Below the pieces are notes generated by a model, which was not told the DNA's origin, ran no database searches, and saw only the letters and a list, made by a program, of their open reading frames with translations. A DNA stretch of 64,000 nucleotides. It comes from Pedobacter sp. GTDB lineage: Bacteria; Bacteroidota; Bacteroidia; Sphingobacteriales; Sphingobacteriaceae. The number at the start of each line of letters is the position of its first letter. Position 1 is the stretch's first letter. Shown piece after piece: positions 16,600 to 25,356 of this stretch. The DNA is taken from positions 24,248-88,247 of the forward strand of contig JANXVH010000101.1 of NCBI GenBank assembly GCA_025351765.1, written 5' to 3'. The position numbers were made by a program, and so were the translations under genes.

Positions 16600-17652
16600 T
16601 TACCATACAATAGTGGTGTCATTTTCGGTGGGATGACCGGTGCAAATTAGTACCCTTCCTGCCGCTATTTCATCATCTACCAATACCTCGTTATACTCCA
16701 TCCGCACATGTCCTTTTGTACAGGTTGCAGTACAGGTACTACAAATACCAGCGCGACAACTATAAGGGACATCAATTTTGTTCAACAATGCTTCTTGCAG
16801 AATTGTTCTGTGGTAGGGCACTTTCAGATGGTGTATAACCCCATTGTTGTTTAATGTTACTGAATAGGTGTTTCTATCTCCAGCTTCTTTCTCCGTTGTA
16901 TCATCTTCATCCGCGTCATCTTCCGGAAGGACAAAAGTTTCTCGCTTTATTTGGCTAATATCATACCCCATCTGCAACAGTACTATCCGGCAGGTAACCA
17001 TATAATCAATTGGCCCGCAAGTATAAAACAACGCCGCATTAGCGTCAAATTGTAAATATTCCTTGACCAGCTTTTGGATTAGAAATACATTTAAGCGTGC
17101 ATAAAGCAAGTTTTTGGCATGTGAGGAAACATAAATGATTTTAAATCTTTCTGGATGTGTTGCTTCAAGCTGGTTTAATTCTTTATAAAAAAGGGTTTCA
17201 TCAACTGAGCGGCTGCTATAGATTAGAAAAAGCTTTGATGCTTTCTCTGCAGTTAGTGCTGTTTTAATGATGGAATATATGGGGGTAATGCCTATCCCCG
17301 CCGCAAAAAGAAATACAGTTCTTTGTTGATCAACTATAGGCTGATAGGTAAACAACCCGTTAGGTGGCAAAGCATATAACACGTAGCCTACAGTGATTTT
17401 ATGATGAAGAAATCTGGAAATTTCACCGTTTTCTACTCTTTTTATGGCAATAGCAAGCGGCTCATTTAGAACAGGAGAACTGCAAATGGAATAAGATCTG
17501 CGAATTTCCCGGTTTTGTAGGTTAAATACTAGTGTGAGAAACTGTCCGGCTAGATACAGCGGTTTGCCCACACCTATGGTATCAAAAATAAGGACCAGGT
17601 TTGCGCCTGGTCCGTAATTCATTTCTTTAATTCTTAGCTTTAACAAACCCAT
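16600..17652 (-). CDS. PaaE-like flavin reductase with C-terminal 2Fe-2S ferredoxin domain
   Basis: This 350-residue electron-transfer protein has three parts in order. First comes an FAD-binding barrel with RRSYSICSSP, the RxYS flavin motif. Next is an NAD(P)-binding domain (FLFAAGIGITPIYSIIKTAL and YTCGPIDYMV). Last is a plant-type 2Fe-2S ferredoxin domain with YSCRAGICSTCTATC plus the distal cysteine in LICTGHP. An acidic linker (DDADEDDTTEKE) joins the last two. The order matches PaaE, the reductase of phenylacetyl-CoA epoxidase, but no paa genes are nearby, so the electron acceptor is unknown. It precedes uvrA on the same strand with about 27 bp between, though uvrA has its own promoter. 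Confidence 0.88.
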   Translation of the reverse strand: MGLLKLRIKEMNYGPGANLVLIFDTIGVGKPLYLAGQFLTLVFNLQNREIRRSYSICSSPVLNEPLAIAIKRVENGEISRFLHHKITVGYVLYALPPNGLFTYQPIVDQQRTVFLFAAGIGITPIYSIIKTALTAEKASKLFLIYSSRSVDETLFYKELNQLEATHPERFKIIYVSSHAKNLLYARLNVFLIQKLVKEYLQFDANAALFYTCGPIDYMVTCRIVLLQMGYDISQIKRETFVLPEDDADEDDTTEKEAGDRNTYSVTLNNNGVIHHLKVPYHRTILQEALLNKIDVPYSCRAGICSTCTATCTKGHVRMEYNEVLVDDEIAAGRVLICTGHPTENDTTIVW

Positions 17653-17682
17653 GGGGCAGTAAAATAAGAAAAAAATTGTTCC

Positions 17683-18474
17683 TTATTCTACGTTTGTTGT
17701 ACTAAAAGGCTTGCGATAGGCTAAAACAACATTTTGCGCCTTAAACCCATACCGCACCGGGTATAGAACAATCTCTTTCATAGAGATGAGTTTGTAAACG
17801 TACCCTCCTGTTTCAGAATTGAGGTGCATTTTAAAATAGTTATCCTCATTTTGCCTATTGATCTGCTTTTTCATGTGACAGTCTCCTACGTTGTAAGCAG
17901 CAGCAACCAGCGTCCAGCTATCAAAAATTCCATACAGCTCTTTGATGTATTTAGCCGCAGCAATTGTAGACTTGCGTAAATTTGCACGCTCGTCTACTTT
18001 TGAATTAACCTTTAAACCATAGGTTCTTGCTGTTCCGGGCATGAATTGCCAAAACCCTGATGCTCCTTTAGCAGATGTACCTGTTTTTAAACCAGATTCT
18101 ACTAATGGCATGTACTTGAAATCTTCAGGAATGCCGTAAGCGGCAAGTATCGGCTCTATTATAGGAAACCATTCAGCCGCTTTTTTGTGTAAGCGATTGG
18201 TCTGAATTTTACTGTAATAGTACGCAGCAAGAATTTTCTTCATTTTTCTTTCCACTTTGACATCGCCTAATGGAAGAGTTTCTTGTGCGAAATTTAACAT
18301 GGCCATTGTTGATAGTGGCGCATTTATTTTTTGTGGTGGTGGTGTATTTTTTAATGTGGTGTCTTCTTGTTTTGTAAGACTTTTAGTTGTTTGGGGCATT
18401 TTGTAAGTGAACACTTTTGCCATGACCAGTAATGCAATGTTTACCGTACATAGTACTATGTGTTTCTTTATCAT
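17683..18474 (-). CDS. lytic transglycosylase (SLT domain)
   Basis: The protein has 263 residues from the ATG at 18474, which is preceded by a strong AGGAGGA ribosome-binding sequence; an upstream in-frame start at 18525 lacks this. The N-terminus is hydrophobic (HIVLCTVNIALLVMAKVF), a signal anchor or signal peptide. The SLT domain shows the catalytic glutamate in PLVESGLKTG, then AKGASGFWQFMPGTARTYGL and AAAYNVGDCHMKK. The family cleaves the MurNAc-GlcNAc bond of peptidoglycan to give 1,6-anhydro products. It resembles MltD without LysM repeats, which are absent here. It ends 30 bp upstream of the PaaE-like gene. Confidence 0.9.
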   Translation of the reverse strand: MIKKHIVLCTVNIALLVMAKVFTYKMPQTTKSLTKQEDTTLKNTPPPQKINAPLSTMAMLNFAQETLPLGDVKVERKMKKILAAYYYSKIQTNRLHKKAAEWFPIIEPILAAYGIPEDFKYMPLVESGLKTGTSAKGASGFWQFMPGTARTYGLKVNSKVDERANLRKSTIAAAKYIKELYGIFDSWTLVAAAYNVGDCHMKKQINRQNEDNYFKMHLNSETGGYVYKLISMKEIVLYPVRYGFKAQNVVLAYRKPFSTTNVE

Positions 18475-18791
18475 TTTCCTCCTTTTTTTGGTTAACAATA
18501 GTAAACTGCTGCAAACATACAACATACTTACCTAATTATCAAGCGTTTACAAGAATATATCAGAAAATCAAGGTTTAAATATGTTTAGACAGCGATTTTG
18601 AAAGCTTTAGAAAGTGATAATTTAGGGAATTTCCGGAACAGGAATACTGGCATTTTCAGAGCTGCCTGTATATAAGGTATTTCGCTTTACTTTAACGCAT
18701 TTCTGACAGCAGCACAGTGACTTAAAATTGTGAATTTGAGCAATTTTAACTAAGTTTGTGGCCGCATATTTTATGCGGTTAATAGCGTATC

Positions 18792-20189
18792 ATGATAAAA
18801 GACAATAATAGGAACAGTCGGGATGACAAGTCCAAACCGGGAAACCGAAGCACAACAGGCAGAAGACCAAGTGGAACAGATAGTTCGTACAAGGGCAAAA
18901 GCAAGTTTGAGGATAAAGATGGGAGAGAGAAAAAAGAATACAAACCGAGAGGGACCGGCGACTTTAAGCCAAGAGATGGCGAAAAGCGTGAATATAAACC
19001 AAAAGAAGGAGAACGTAGAGAATACAAACCAAGAGACGGCGAAAAGCGTGAATATAAACCAAGAGAAGGAGAACGTAGAGAATACAAGCCAAGAGACGGC
19101 GAAAAGCGTGAATACAAACCAAGAGAAGGAGAGCGCAAGGAATTTAAGCCAAGAGACGGCGAAAAGCGTGAATATAAACCAAGAGATGGTGAAAAAAAGG
19201 AGTTTAGACCACGCGCCTTTAAAGAAGGTAGCTCTAGGGACATCCAGCCAGGAGAAAAACGCAGTTATATAAAGAAAGATAGTTTTGGAACTGGCGATAA
19301 GCCGTTCAGGAAATTTGATGATAAAAAAGGTACTGACTCAAGAAGTACGGACAGCAGACCTTTTAGAAAAAGAGAAACTGAGGGTGACCGACCAGCTTAT
19401 CAAGATCGTGGTGAGCGTATTGAAAACAAACCAACCATAAGAAACAAAAAAAGCGTACCGGTTAAAGATGATGGACTGATTCGTTTGAATCGTTATATTG
19501 CCAATTCGGGCATTTGCTCACGCCGTAAAGCTGATGAGTTGATTGCCGCTGGCGTGGTATCTGTAAATGGAGAAGTAGTATCTGAATTGGGACAAAAAGT
19601 TGATCCTTATAAGGATGAGATCCGTTATAACGGAGAACTTCTGAAAAGAGAAAAAAGAGTTTACGTTATTCTAAATAAACCTAAAGATTATATTACCACT
19701 ACCGATGATCCGCAGGAACGCCGTACGGTAATGCATCTGGTAGAAAAAGCAAGCAAAGAACGCATTTATCCAGTAGGCCGACTGGATAGAAATACAACGG
19801 GTTTGTTATTGATGACTAACGACGGTGATCTTGCAGATAAACTTTCTCATCCTAAGAATGGTATTACCAAGATGTACCATGTTGAATTGAGCAGGAATTT
19901 AAGTCAGGGTGATTTTAATAAAATCCAGTTTGGATTGGAACTGGAAGATGGTTTGATTAAGCCAGATAACATACAATACGTAGCAGGTGCAAGTAAAAAA
20001 GAAGTTGGGATACAAATCCATAGCGGTAAGAACAGAATTGTGAGAAGGATATTTGAACACCTGGGGTATGATGTAGTGAAACTTGACCGGGTAGTTTATG
20101 GTAATCTGACTAAGAAAGACCTTCCCCGCGGAAAATGGCGCTTCCTTGAAGAACATGAGCTAATTCAGATAAAACACCTTATTAAATAA
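18792..20189 (+). CDS. RsuA/RluB-family pseudouridine synthase with long repetitive N-terminal arm
   Basis: The 465-residue protein has a catalytic half of standard RsuA/RluB type: an S4 RNA-binding domain (IRLNRYIANSGICSRRKADE) near residue 230, and the synthase core with the catalytic aspartate in VGRLDRNTTGLLLMTNDGDL, then KNRIVRRIFEHLGYDV. It converts uridine to pseudouridine, probably in 23S rRNA. The first ~225 residues are low complexity, rich in K, R, E, D, G and built of a 10-residue unit of type GEKREYKPRD. This arm is probably disordered and RNA-binding. Such basic extensions are common in Bacteroidota versions, but repeat number should vary. It is 6 bp upstream of the lactonase gene. 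Confidence 0.92.
   Translation: MIKDNNRNSRDDKSKPGNRSTTGRRPSGTDSSYKGKSKFEDKDGREKKEYKPRGTGDFKPRDGEKREYKPKEGERREYKPRDGEKREYKPREGERREYKPRDGEKREYKPREGERKEFKPRDGEKREYKPRDGEKKEFRPRAFKEGSSRDIQPGEKRSYIKKDSFGTGDKPFRKFDDKKGTDSRSTDSRPFRKRETEGDRPAYQDRGERIENKPTIRNKKSVPVKDDGLIRLNRYIANSGICSRRKADELIAAGVVSVNGEVVSELGQKVDPYKDEIRYNGELLKREKRVYVILNKPKDYITTTDDPQERRTVMHLVEKASKERIYPVGRLDRNTTGLLLMTNDGDLADKLSHPKNGITKMYHVELSRNLSQGDFNKIQFGLELEDGLIKPDNIQYVAGASKKEVGIQIHSGKNRIVRRIFEHLGYDVVKLDRVVYGNLTKKDLPRGKWRFLEEHELIQIKHLIK
18955..19206 (+). repeat. in-gene 30/60-bp tandem repeat
   Basis: Within the synthase arm the DNA repeats with a 60-bp period made of two related 30-bp units (GAGACGGCGAAAAGCGTGAA type and GAGAAGGAGAACGTAGAGAA type). 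Four 60-bp copies are nearly identical. Because the repeat length is a multiple of three, copy-number change would keep the frame. Confidence 0.9.
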
Positions 20190-20195
20190 AATAGA

Positions 20196-21329
20196 ATGAA
20201 AAGATTCCTTTGCTTAGCCATTATGTTATCAGCAATTCAGCTTCAGGCTCAAAACTATAACCTGTTGATTGGCACCTATACCAATAACGGAAAAAGCGAA
20301 GGTATCTATATTTATAATTTTAATACACAAAGTGGGGATATATCTCCTAAAAACCTGGTTAAGAATATAGCCAATCCTAGCTTTTTGGCAGTATCACCGG
20401 ATAATAAATTCGTTTATGCCGTAAACGAATCAGGAAGTACCAGTACAGTTACTTCTTTCGGTTATAATGCCGTGTCTGGAGAATTGACACCTTTAAATAA
20501 GAAAGAAGCAAAAGGTAACGATCCTTGCTATGTAATGGCGGATGAAGCGAATGTAATCATTGCCAATTACAGCAGTGGAAACATTATTGTTTACGGACGT
20601 GCCGCTGATGGTTCACTTACAGATCCAAAGCAGATAATACAGCATACGGGTAAAAGTATTGAGCCATCAAGGCAGGTAAGCGCTCATGCCCATATGGTGC
20701 AGTTAACTCCTGATAAAAAATACCTGATCTGCACGGATCTTGGCGAAGACCTTATCTATGTGTACAACTATAAGCCTACTGAAAAATCTAATGTAATTAG
20801 CTTAAGTACTATTATTAAGACAAATCCCGGAACTGGGCCAAGACACATTACTTTTAGTCCGAATGGGAAATTCGCTTATTTGATCCATGAGTTTAATGGA
20901 AGTATTACTGCTTTTGCTTATAATAATGGCCACTTTCAAAAGATTCAGGAAATTGCAACTACGCCCCCGGACTTTAAAGGGCGGATTGATGCGGCAGATA
21001 TTCATGTTTCTCCTGATGGTAAATTTTTATATGAGAGTAACCGTGGAGATGCAAATAGCATTAATGTTTATTCCATATATCCTACAGGGAGGTTGCAGTT
21101 TGTATCCAGAGTAAGTGCATTGGGTAAAAGCCCCAGGAACTTTGCGATTGATCCAAGCGGAAAGTTTCTTTTTGCTGCCAATCAGGGGAGCGACGAAGTA
21201 GTAGTATTTGACAGGGATAAAACCACGGGCGCACTAACCGATACCTCTAAAAGAATAAGGATAGGAAGCCCAGTTTGCTTGGTTTTTAATTCTATTAAGA
21301 TACAGGGCGATAAGAGGATACGAAAATAG
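20196..21329 (+). CDS. secreted lactonase family (6-phosphogluconolactonase-like) beta-propeller
   Basis: The 377-residue protein starts MKRFLCLAIMLSAIQLQAQ, a Sec signal peptide. The rest has the seven-bladed propeller pattern of the lactonase family (PF10282): YNLLIGTYTNNGKSEGIYIY, NPSFLAVSPDNKFVYAVNE, AHAHMVQLTPDKKYLICTDL, GPRHITFSPNGKFAYLIHEF and SPRNFAIDPSGKFLFAANQG. The HAH pair and the GPRH segment are conserved in this family. Cytosolic members hydrolyse 6-phosphogluconolactone; an exported member must act on another lactone or sugar, so the substrate is open. It is 6 bp behind the pseudouridine synthase gene. Confidence 0.88.
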   Translation: MKRFLCLAIMLSAIQLQAQNYNLLIGTYTNNGKSEGIYIYNFNTQSGDISPKNLVKNIANPSFLAVSPDNKFVYAVNESGSTSTVTSFGYNAVSGELTPLNKKEAKGNDPCYVMADEANVIIANYSSGNIIVYGRAADGSLTDPKQIIQHTGKSIEPSRQVSAHAHMVQLTPDKKYLICTDLGEDLIYVYNYKPTEKSNVISLSTIIKTNPGTGPRHITFSPNGKFAYLIHEFNGSITAFAYNNGHFQKIQEIATTPPDFKGRIDAADIHVSPDGKFLYESNRGDANSINVYSIYPTGRLQFVSRVSALGKSPRNFAIDPSGKFLFAANQGSDEVVVFDRDKTTGALTDTSKRIRIGSPVCLVFNSIKIQGDKRIRK

Positions 21330-21362
21330 CGGATCTCCGTTTAATCAGACATCCGCTTTATT
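21328..21362 (+). terminator. possible terminator after the lactonase gene
   Basis: AGCGGAT (21328-21334) and ATCCGCT (21351-21357) form a 7-bp stem with a 16-base loop, followed by TTATTT. The loop is long, so strength is doubtful. Confidence 0.45.
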
Positions 21363-21383
21363 TAATCTTACTGAGCGGGTATA

Positions 21384-22025
21384 TTATTTTATACCTCCAG
21401 AGTTAGTAGCAACTAACTTATTGGTGGCCATTAGATTTTTAATCATTTTTGAATTGTAAGAAAGTTCTTGCCTTAATGATCCGATCGCATTCTTGATGTA
21501 AGCTATATTCTTTAATGCTTTTAAGCCTTTCATGACACCCGCACTTTTAATCTCTCCCGGTAGGGAGATCAGATCTTTAGACGATTTTACCAATGTAGAA
21601 CCCATTTCAATAAACATTTTGGTAAAAACCAGCATTTGGTCTGGCGTAATTGGTTTAATATCTGATGCTGCGGATCCGTCAATAGTTTGTCCTGTTACAC
21701 TGGCGTACAATTGAGGAATCATATTCCTGTTTTCTTTAAGCTGATTAAGCATAGATGAAACGATATCGGTCAATGCATCCACACCTGCGATACCAGCTTC
21801 TTTTGGAGCTTTCAATGTTTCTGATTTAGCCAATTTCTTTTGGAATTCTTCCGACTTTACTAGCGCAACTAAAGCTGCCCGCTCAGCCTTCAGGTCATCA
21901 AGTGTCATTATTTTACGGTCCTTAACCTCGGCAGGATTATCATTAACAGTTCCTTCTTCTTCTTGCGCACTTGCTGCAAAGCATAATGTTAATGCAAAAA
22001 ATGCACTTAATAATATTTTTTTCAT
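21384..22025 (-). CDS. secreted helical protein of unknown function
   Basis: The protein has 213 residues from the ATG at 22025, starting MKKILLSAFFALTLCFAASAQ, a Sec signal peptide. The start at 22025 is preferred over one 24 bp upstream because the signal peptide begins there. The mature part is highly charged and helical (KAERAALVALVKSEEFQKKL, then an alanine/leucine-rich middle) with no cysteine, no membrane segment and no motif I recognise. It stands alone between the lactonase and bshA. Confidence 0.7.
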   Translation of the reverse strand: MKKILLSAFFALTLCFAASAQEEEGTVNDNPAEVKDRKIMTLDDLKAERAALVALVKSEEFQKKLAKSETLKAPKEAGIAGVDALTDIVSSMLNQLKENRNMIPQLYASVTGQTIDGSAASDIKPITPDQMLVFTKMFIEMGSTLVKSSKDLISLPGEIKSAGVMKGLKALKNIAYIKNAIGSLRQELSYNSKMIKNLMATNKLVATNSGGIK

Positions 22026-22136
22026 ATTTGATAATTTAGTATGAACCAAATATCAAACTATCAGAAAATTGATGCAATACCGTTAGAATGGTATATTTAC
22101 ATACCCAATAGCACGGAGAGGAATAGCCTGAAGAGC

Positions 22137-23276
22137 CTATTTTAGCCTGAGCTGGCGTTCTATGACTTGGTTGTAATAGCTAACATATTCAGGAAGTATC
22201 TTTTTGAGGTCGAAATCTTTGGCGCGGATCAATGCGTTGTCTTTGTATTGCTGCAATACCTCATCATCCTTTAAGATCATTATTGCCTTTTGCGCCATAT
22301 CACCAACATCACCAACGTTACTCATAAAACCACAAAAGCCATCAATGTTTAACTCTGGAAGCCCCCCTGCATTAGAGGTAATGGCGGGTACTTTACATGC
22401 CATGGCTTCTAGAGCTGCCAATCCAAAGCTCTCTGATTCTGAGGGCATCAGAAATAGATCAGACACTGATAAAATTTCTTCCACGGCGTCTTGCTTACCA
22501 AGAAACCGCACGTTATCAACTATACCAAGATCACGACAAAGCTGCTCATCATAGGCACGTTCAGGACCATCACCCACCATTAAAAGTTTAGAGGGGATCT
22601 TTGCCTGAATCTTTTCGAACATACGGATCACATCTGCAGTACGCTTAACTTTTCTAAAGTTAGAAGTGTGGATTAAGATCCGCTCGTTATTGGGTGCTAT
22701 AGCTTTTTTAAAATGATCTTTAGGTTTAAGACTAAACCTACTGAAATCTATAAAATTAGGAATCACTTTGATCTCATTAGTGATTTCAAAGTGGTTCTCG
22801 GTATCCTTTCTTAAGCTTTCTGAAACAGTGGTTACACCATCAGATTTATTAATGGAAAAAGTAACGACTGGCTTATAGGTAGGATCTTTACCGACAAGGG
22901 TAATATCCGTTCCGTGTAGCGTAGTTACGAAAGGTATATAGATTCCGTAGGTTTCCAGAATCTGCTTTGCCATAAATGCAGCAGAAGCATGGGGAATAGC
23001 ATAATGTACATGCAGTATATCCAGCTTTTCAAACCTGACAACATCTACTAGTTTGCTGGCAAGGGCAGATTCATAAGGCGCATAATCAAAAAGCGGGTAA
23101 TTTCTTACCGATACTTCATGATAGAAAAGATTTTCTGAAAAGAAATCAAGACGGGCAGGCTGACTATAAGTAATAAAATGAACTTGATGACCTTCGTCAG
23201 CAAGCGCTTTACCCAGTTCAGTAGCAACAACTCCACTACCACCAAATGTGGGGTAGCAAACAATACCTATTTTCAT
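22137..23276 (-). CDS. bshA: N-acetyl-alpha-D-glucosaminyl L-malate synthase BshA
   Basis: BshA is the GT4 glycosyltransferase that joins GlcNAc to malate, the first step of bacillithiol synthesis. The 379-residue length is usual. The start MKIGIVCYPTFGGSGVVATE is the BshA hallmark; HVHYAIPHASAAFMAKQI, TTLHGTDITLVG and the GT4 ESFGLAALEAMACKVPAITS block with the donor-binding glutamates are intact. Together with ytxJ (6465-6806) it shows that the organism uses bacillithiol as its low-molecular-weight thiol. bshB and bshC are not in the window. Confidence 0.95.
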   Translation of the reverse strand: MKIGIVCYPTFGGSGVVATELGKALADEGHQVHFITYSQPARLDFFSENLFYHEVSVRNYPLFDYAPYESALASKLVDVVRFEKLDILHVHYAIPHASAAFMAKQILETYGIYIPFVTTLHGTDITLVGKDPTYKPVVTFSINKSDGVTTVSESLRKDTENHFEITNEIKVIPNFIDFSRFSLKPKDHFKKAIAPNNERILIHTSNFRKVKRTADVIRMFEKIQAKIPSKLLMVGDGPERAYDEQLCRDLGIVDNVRFLGKQDAVEEILSVSDLFLMPSESESFGLAALEAMACKVPAITSNAGGLPELNIDGFCGFMSNVGDVGDMAQKAIMILKDDEVLQQYKDNALIRAKDFDLKKILPEYVSYYNQVIERQLRLK

Positions 23277-23370
23277 AACTTAATTTACTGCGCAAAGAAC
23301 AGTACTTTAAATGAGCTTTATGTTAAACAATTGCAATTATTTAAGCACTCCAGGAAATGTGTGGGAATTG

Positions 23371-23853
23371 TTACGCTTTCATTTCGGCCAGTATGACAAG
23401 GTACATTTCGTTAGGCCTTTGTGTACCAATATAGTATTCAAAACCGTCATTATCCGTAAGTACCACAGCATCCTTACCTGAAGAATAAAACCGGATACTT
23501 CCCTTACGGTGCAGGTTATAAACAGGATTATTAAACAGGTAATTGCTATACGTATCTTTTTTTACCTTTTTTATAGAATTAAGATCAATCTCCACCCTCC
23601 TGGCCGACCATAAGCCATCGATTACAATCTTTTTATCTTCGATTACAGTTCTATATTGAATAAGGAACAGCAGACCAATAGAAACACCAATGATGCCAAA
23701 CCCAACTACAAGAAACAAATCCTGAGTATTGTCGCGATCGCGCTCGTAAACATATGCAGCAAAACAAAATGCGGCCATCACGAGCCTGATACAGATTCGG
23801 ATGTAATCTCGACCGATGTATTGTTTCTCCAGAAAATTGTTACGGTTTCCCAT
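23371..23853 (-). CDS. small two-helix membrane protein of unknown function
   Basis: This 160-residue protein has two closely spaced hydrophobic segments (RLVMAAFCFAAYVYE near residue 25 and LFLVVGFGIIGVSIGLLFLI near residue 48), followed by ~90 residues of predicted beta-rich soluble domain (IEDKKIVIDGLWSARRVEID, GSIRFYSSGKDAVVLTDNDG). The layout recalls bacterial PH-like membrane proteins, but I cannot assign a family. It lies between tilS and bshA on the same strand. Confidence 0.65.
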   Translation of the reverse strand: MGNRNNFLEKQYIGRDYIRICIRLVMAAFCFAAYVYERDRDNTQDLFLVVGFGIIGVSIGLLFLIQYRTVIEDKKIVIDGLWSARRVEIDLNSIKKVKKDTYSNYLFNNPVYNLHRKGSIRFYSSGKDAVVLTDNDGFEYYIGTQRPNEMYLVILAEMKA

Positions 23854-23943
23854 CTTGTTTTCTATTAGATAAAATTAAGCCATTCCAGTTACAAAATACT
23901 TTAACCGCTTTTGGTAATGATGGAATAAAGTTACTTGTTTTAA

Positions 23944-25287
23944 TTACGAATTGTTTATTTTTTTTAATTCAAAGATAGCTACTTTGTGTGTTGCTCCTGT
24001 AATTTTATACCTGTCGTCCTGACGGTAACCAGCTATCCAAATGATTTCTCCATTGCCATTTAACAGAATAGGCACCTGATCTTTTTCGTGAAGTGAAACT
24101 TTTTGATCTATCAGAAAATTGCTAAGTTTTTTATGTGTTTTCATTCCCATGGGAATGAATTTATCTCCCTCCTGCCTACTGCGCAGTATTAACGGGTAGA
24201 TAAGCAATCGGGCGTCAATAAATGCTTTTGAAGAGTCTCTTTCAAAATGAATTATATCAGAAAATGAAATATCAATCTGATTATATAAAAATTTAACCCT
24301 AGTATCATGGTAATGGATCATTACGATATTAGATTCATTAGCTGTGGCAATTTTAGATATAATGAGATTTTCCCGGTCTATTAAAGCGCAGTGGGTAGTG
24401 CTTTGGTAGGTTGTACCACTTTGCTTATTTAGCCCTTTTAATATCTCTTCACTAATGGTTTCAGTAAAACCATAAGGCTTTAATAGTTCAGAAAAAAGCA
24501 AGCGCTGTGGTGTTAAATGTTTGATGATTTGAAGAGATAAGTAAACGGTATCGCCCTTAATCTTCAAGAGGTCTTTAGTTAAGGACTTAACTACCTGTTG
24601 CAATACCATTTCAGTTTCACTAAAACGTTGTGCACTTCGCACAAAGGTTTGCTCTAATTTTGGATTTAGTGTTCGAAGTACCGGCACTACCTGATGCCTG
24701 ATTTTGTTGCGCGCATAATTAATAGTGGCGTTAGAGCTGTCTTCTACAAAATCAATATGCAGATTATCAATTGCGGTATTGATCTCGGCGGGCGACAAAA
24801 ACAACATTGGTCTAACAAGATAGCCTCTTTTTGGAAGAATGCCATGAAGACCCGCAATGCCAGTTCCTCTTGTAAGGTTAAGTAACATCGTTTCAGCGAC
24901 ATCACCCTGATGATGTGCAATGGCTATATAATCGTAATTATTATGTAGCCTAGTTTGCTCAAACCACTCGTAACGGAGGTTACGAGCAGCCATTTGTGTA
25001 GAAATCTTATATTGAGCGGCATGCTCTTTAGTATTGAAATGGGTAACAAAAAACGGCACCTCAAAAGTTAACGCAAGCATCCTTACAAAATTTTCATCCC
25101 GCTGAGATTCATCTGCCCGTAGGTTAAAATTGCAGTGGGCTATGCCAAAAACATAACCTGCCTGTTTAAAAAAATGTGCCATGAGCACAGAATCTTTCCC
25201 GCCACTGACGGTAAGCAATAATTTACTTTTAATGCTAAACAACTGATGTTGATCAATATAATCCTGAAAAAATTGAAGCGGTAGCAT
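23944..25287 (-). CDS. tilS: tRNA(Ile)-lysidine synthetase
   Basis: TilS adds lysine to C34 of the tRNA-Ile CAU anticodon so that it reads AUA. The 447-residue length fits the long type. The PP-loop SGGKDSVLMAHFF is at the N-terminus, and NYARNKIRHQVVPVLRTLNP is typical of the family. The C-terminal TilS_C domain is visible in REGDKFIPMGMKTHKKLSNF followed by the IWIAGYRQDDRY region. The start ATG follows a TATATTTG -7 box by 4 bp. Confidence 0.95.
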   Translation of the reverse strand: MLPLQFFQDYIDQHQLFSIKSKLLLTVSGGKDSVLMAHFFKQAGYVFGIAHCNFNLRADESQRDENFVRMLALTFEVPFFVTHFNTKEHAAQYKISTQMAARNLRYEWFEQTRLHNNYDYIAIAHHQGDVAETMLLNLTRGTGIAGLHGILPKRGYLVRPMLFLSPAEINTAIDNLHIDFVEDSSNATINYARNKIRHQVVPVLRTLNPKLEQTFVRSAQRFSETEMVLQQVVKSLTKDLLKIKGDTVYLSLQIIKHLTPQRLLFSELLKPYGFTETISEEILKGLNKQSGTTYQSTTHCALIDRENLIISKIATANESNIVMIHYHDTRVKFLYNQIDISFSDIIHFERDSSKAFIDARLLIYPLILRSRQEGDKFIPMGMKTHKKLSNFLIDQKVSLHEKDQVPILLNGNGEIIWIAGYRQDDRYKITGATHKVAIFELKKINNS

Positions 25288-25291
25288 GCAT

Positions 25292-25299
25292 CAAATATA
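25292..25299 (-). promoter_or_regulatory. -7 promoter element of tilS, 4 bp from the start codon
   Basis: TATATTTG on the minus strand, followed by ATGC and the tilS ATG at 25287. Confidence 0.6.
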
Positions 25300-25344
25300 T
25301 AAAATGTTAATATACTAAGGGGCAAGTAAATCCGTTATCATTGC

Positions 25345-25352
25345 TAACTTTG
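25345..25352 (+). promoter_or_regulatory. -7 promoter element of the OstA-like gene, 4 bp from GTG start
   Basis: TAACTTTG, then TAGC, then the GTG at 25357. This position supports GTG as the true start of the gene because no other codon close by would restore the signal peptide. Confidence 0.6.
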
Positions 25353-25356
25353 TAGC

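Noticed and set aside
18955..19206. CRISPR-like 60-bp repeats
   Set aside because: They lie inside a coding sequence in frame and both halves are repeats, with no spacers.
18779..19243. A long open frame on the minus strand through the synthase repeats (154 codons)
   Set aside because: It is made only of the reverse of the 60-bp repeats, with a repetitive hydrophobic product; the forward frame carries the S4 and synthase domains.
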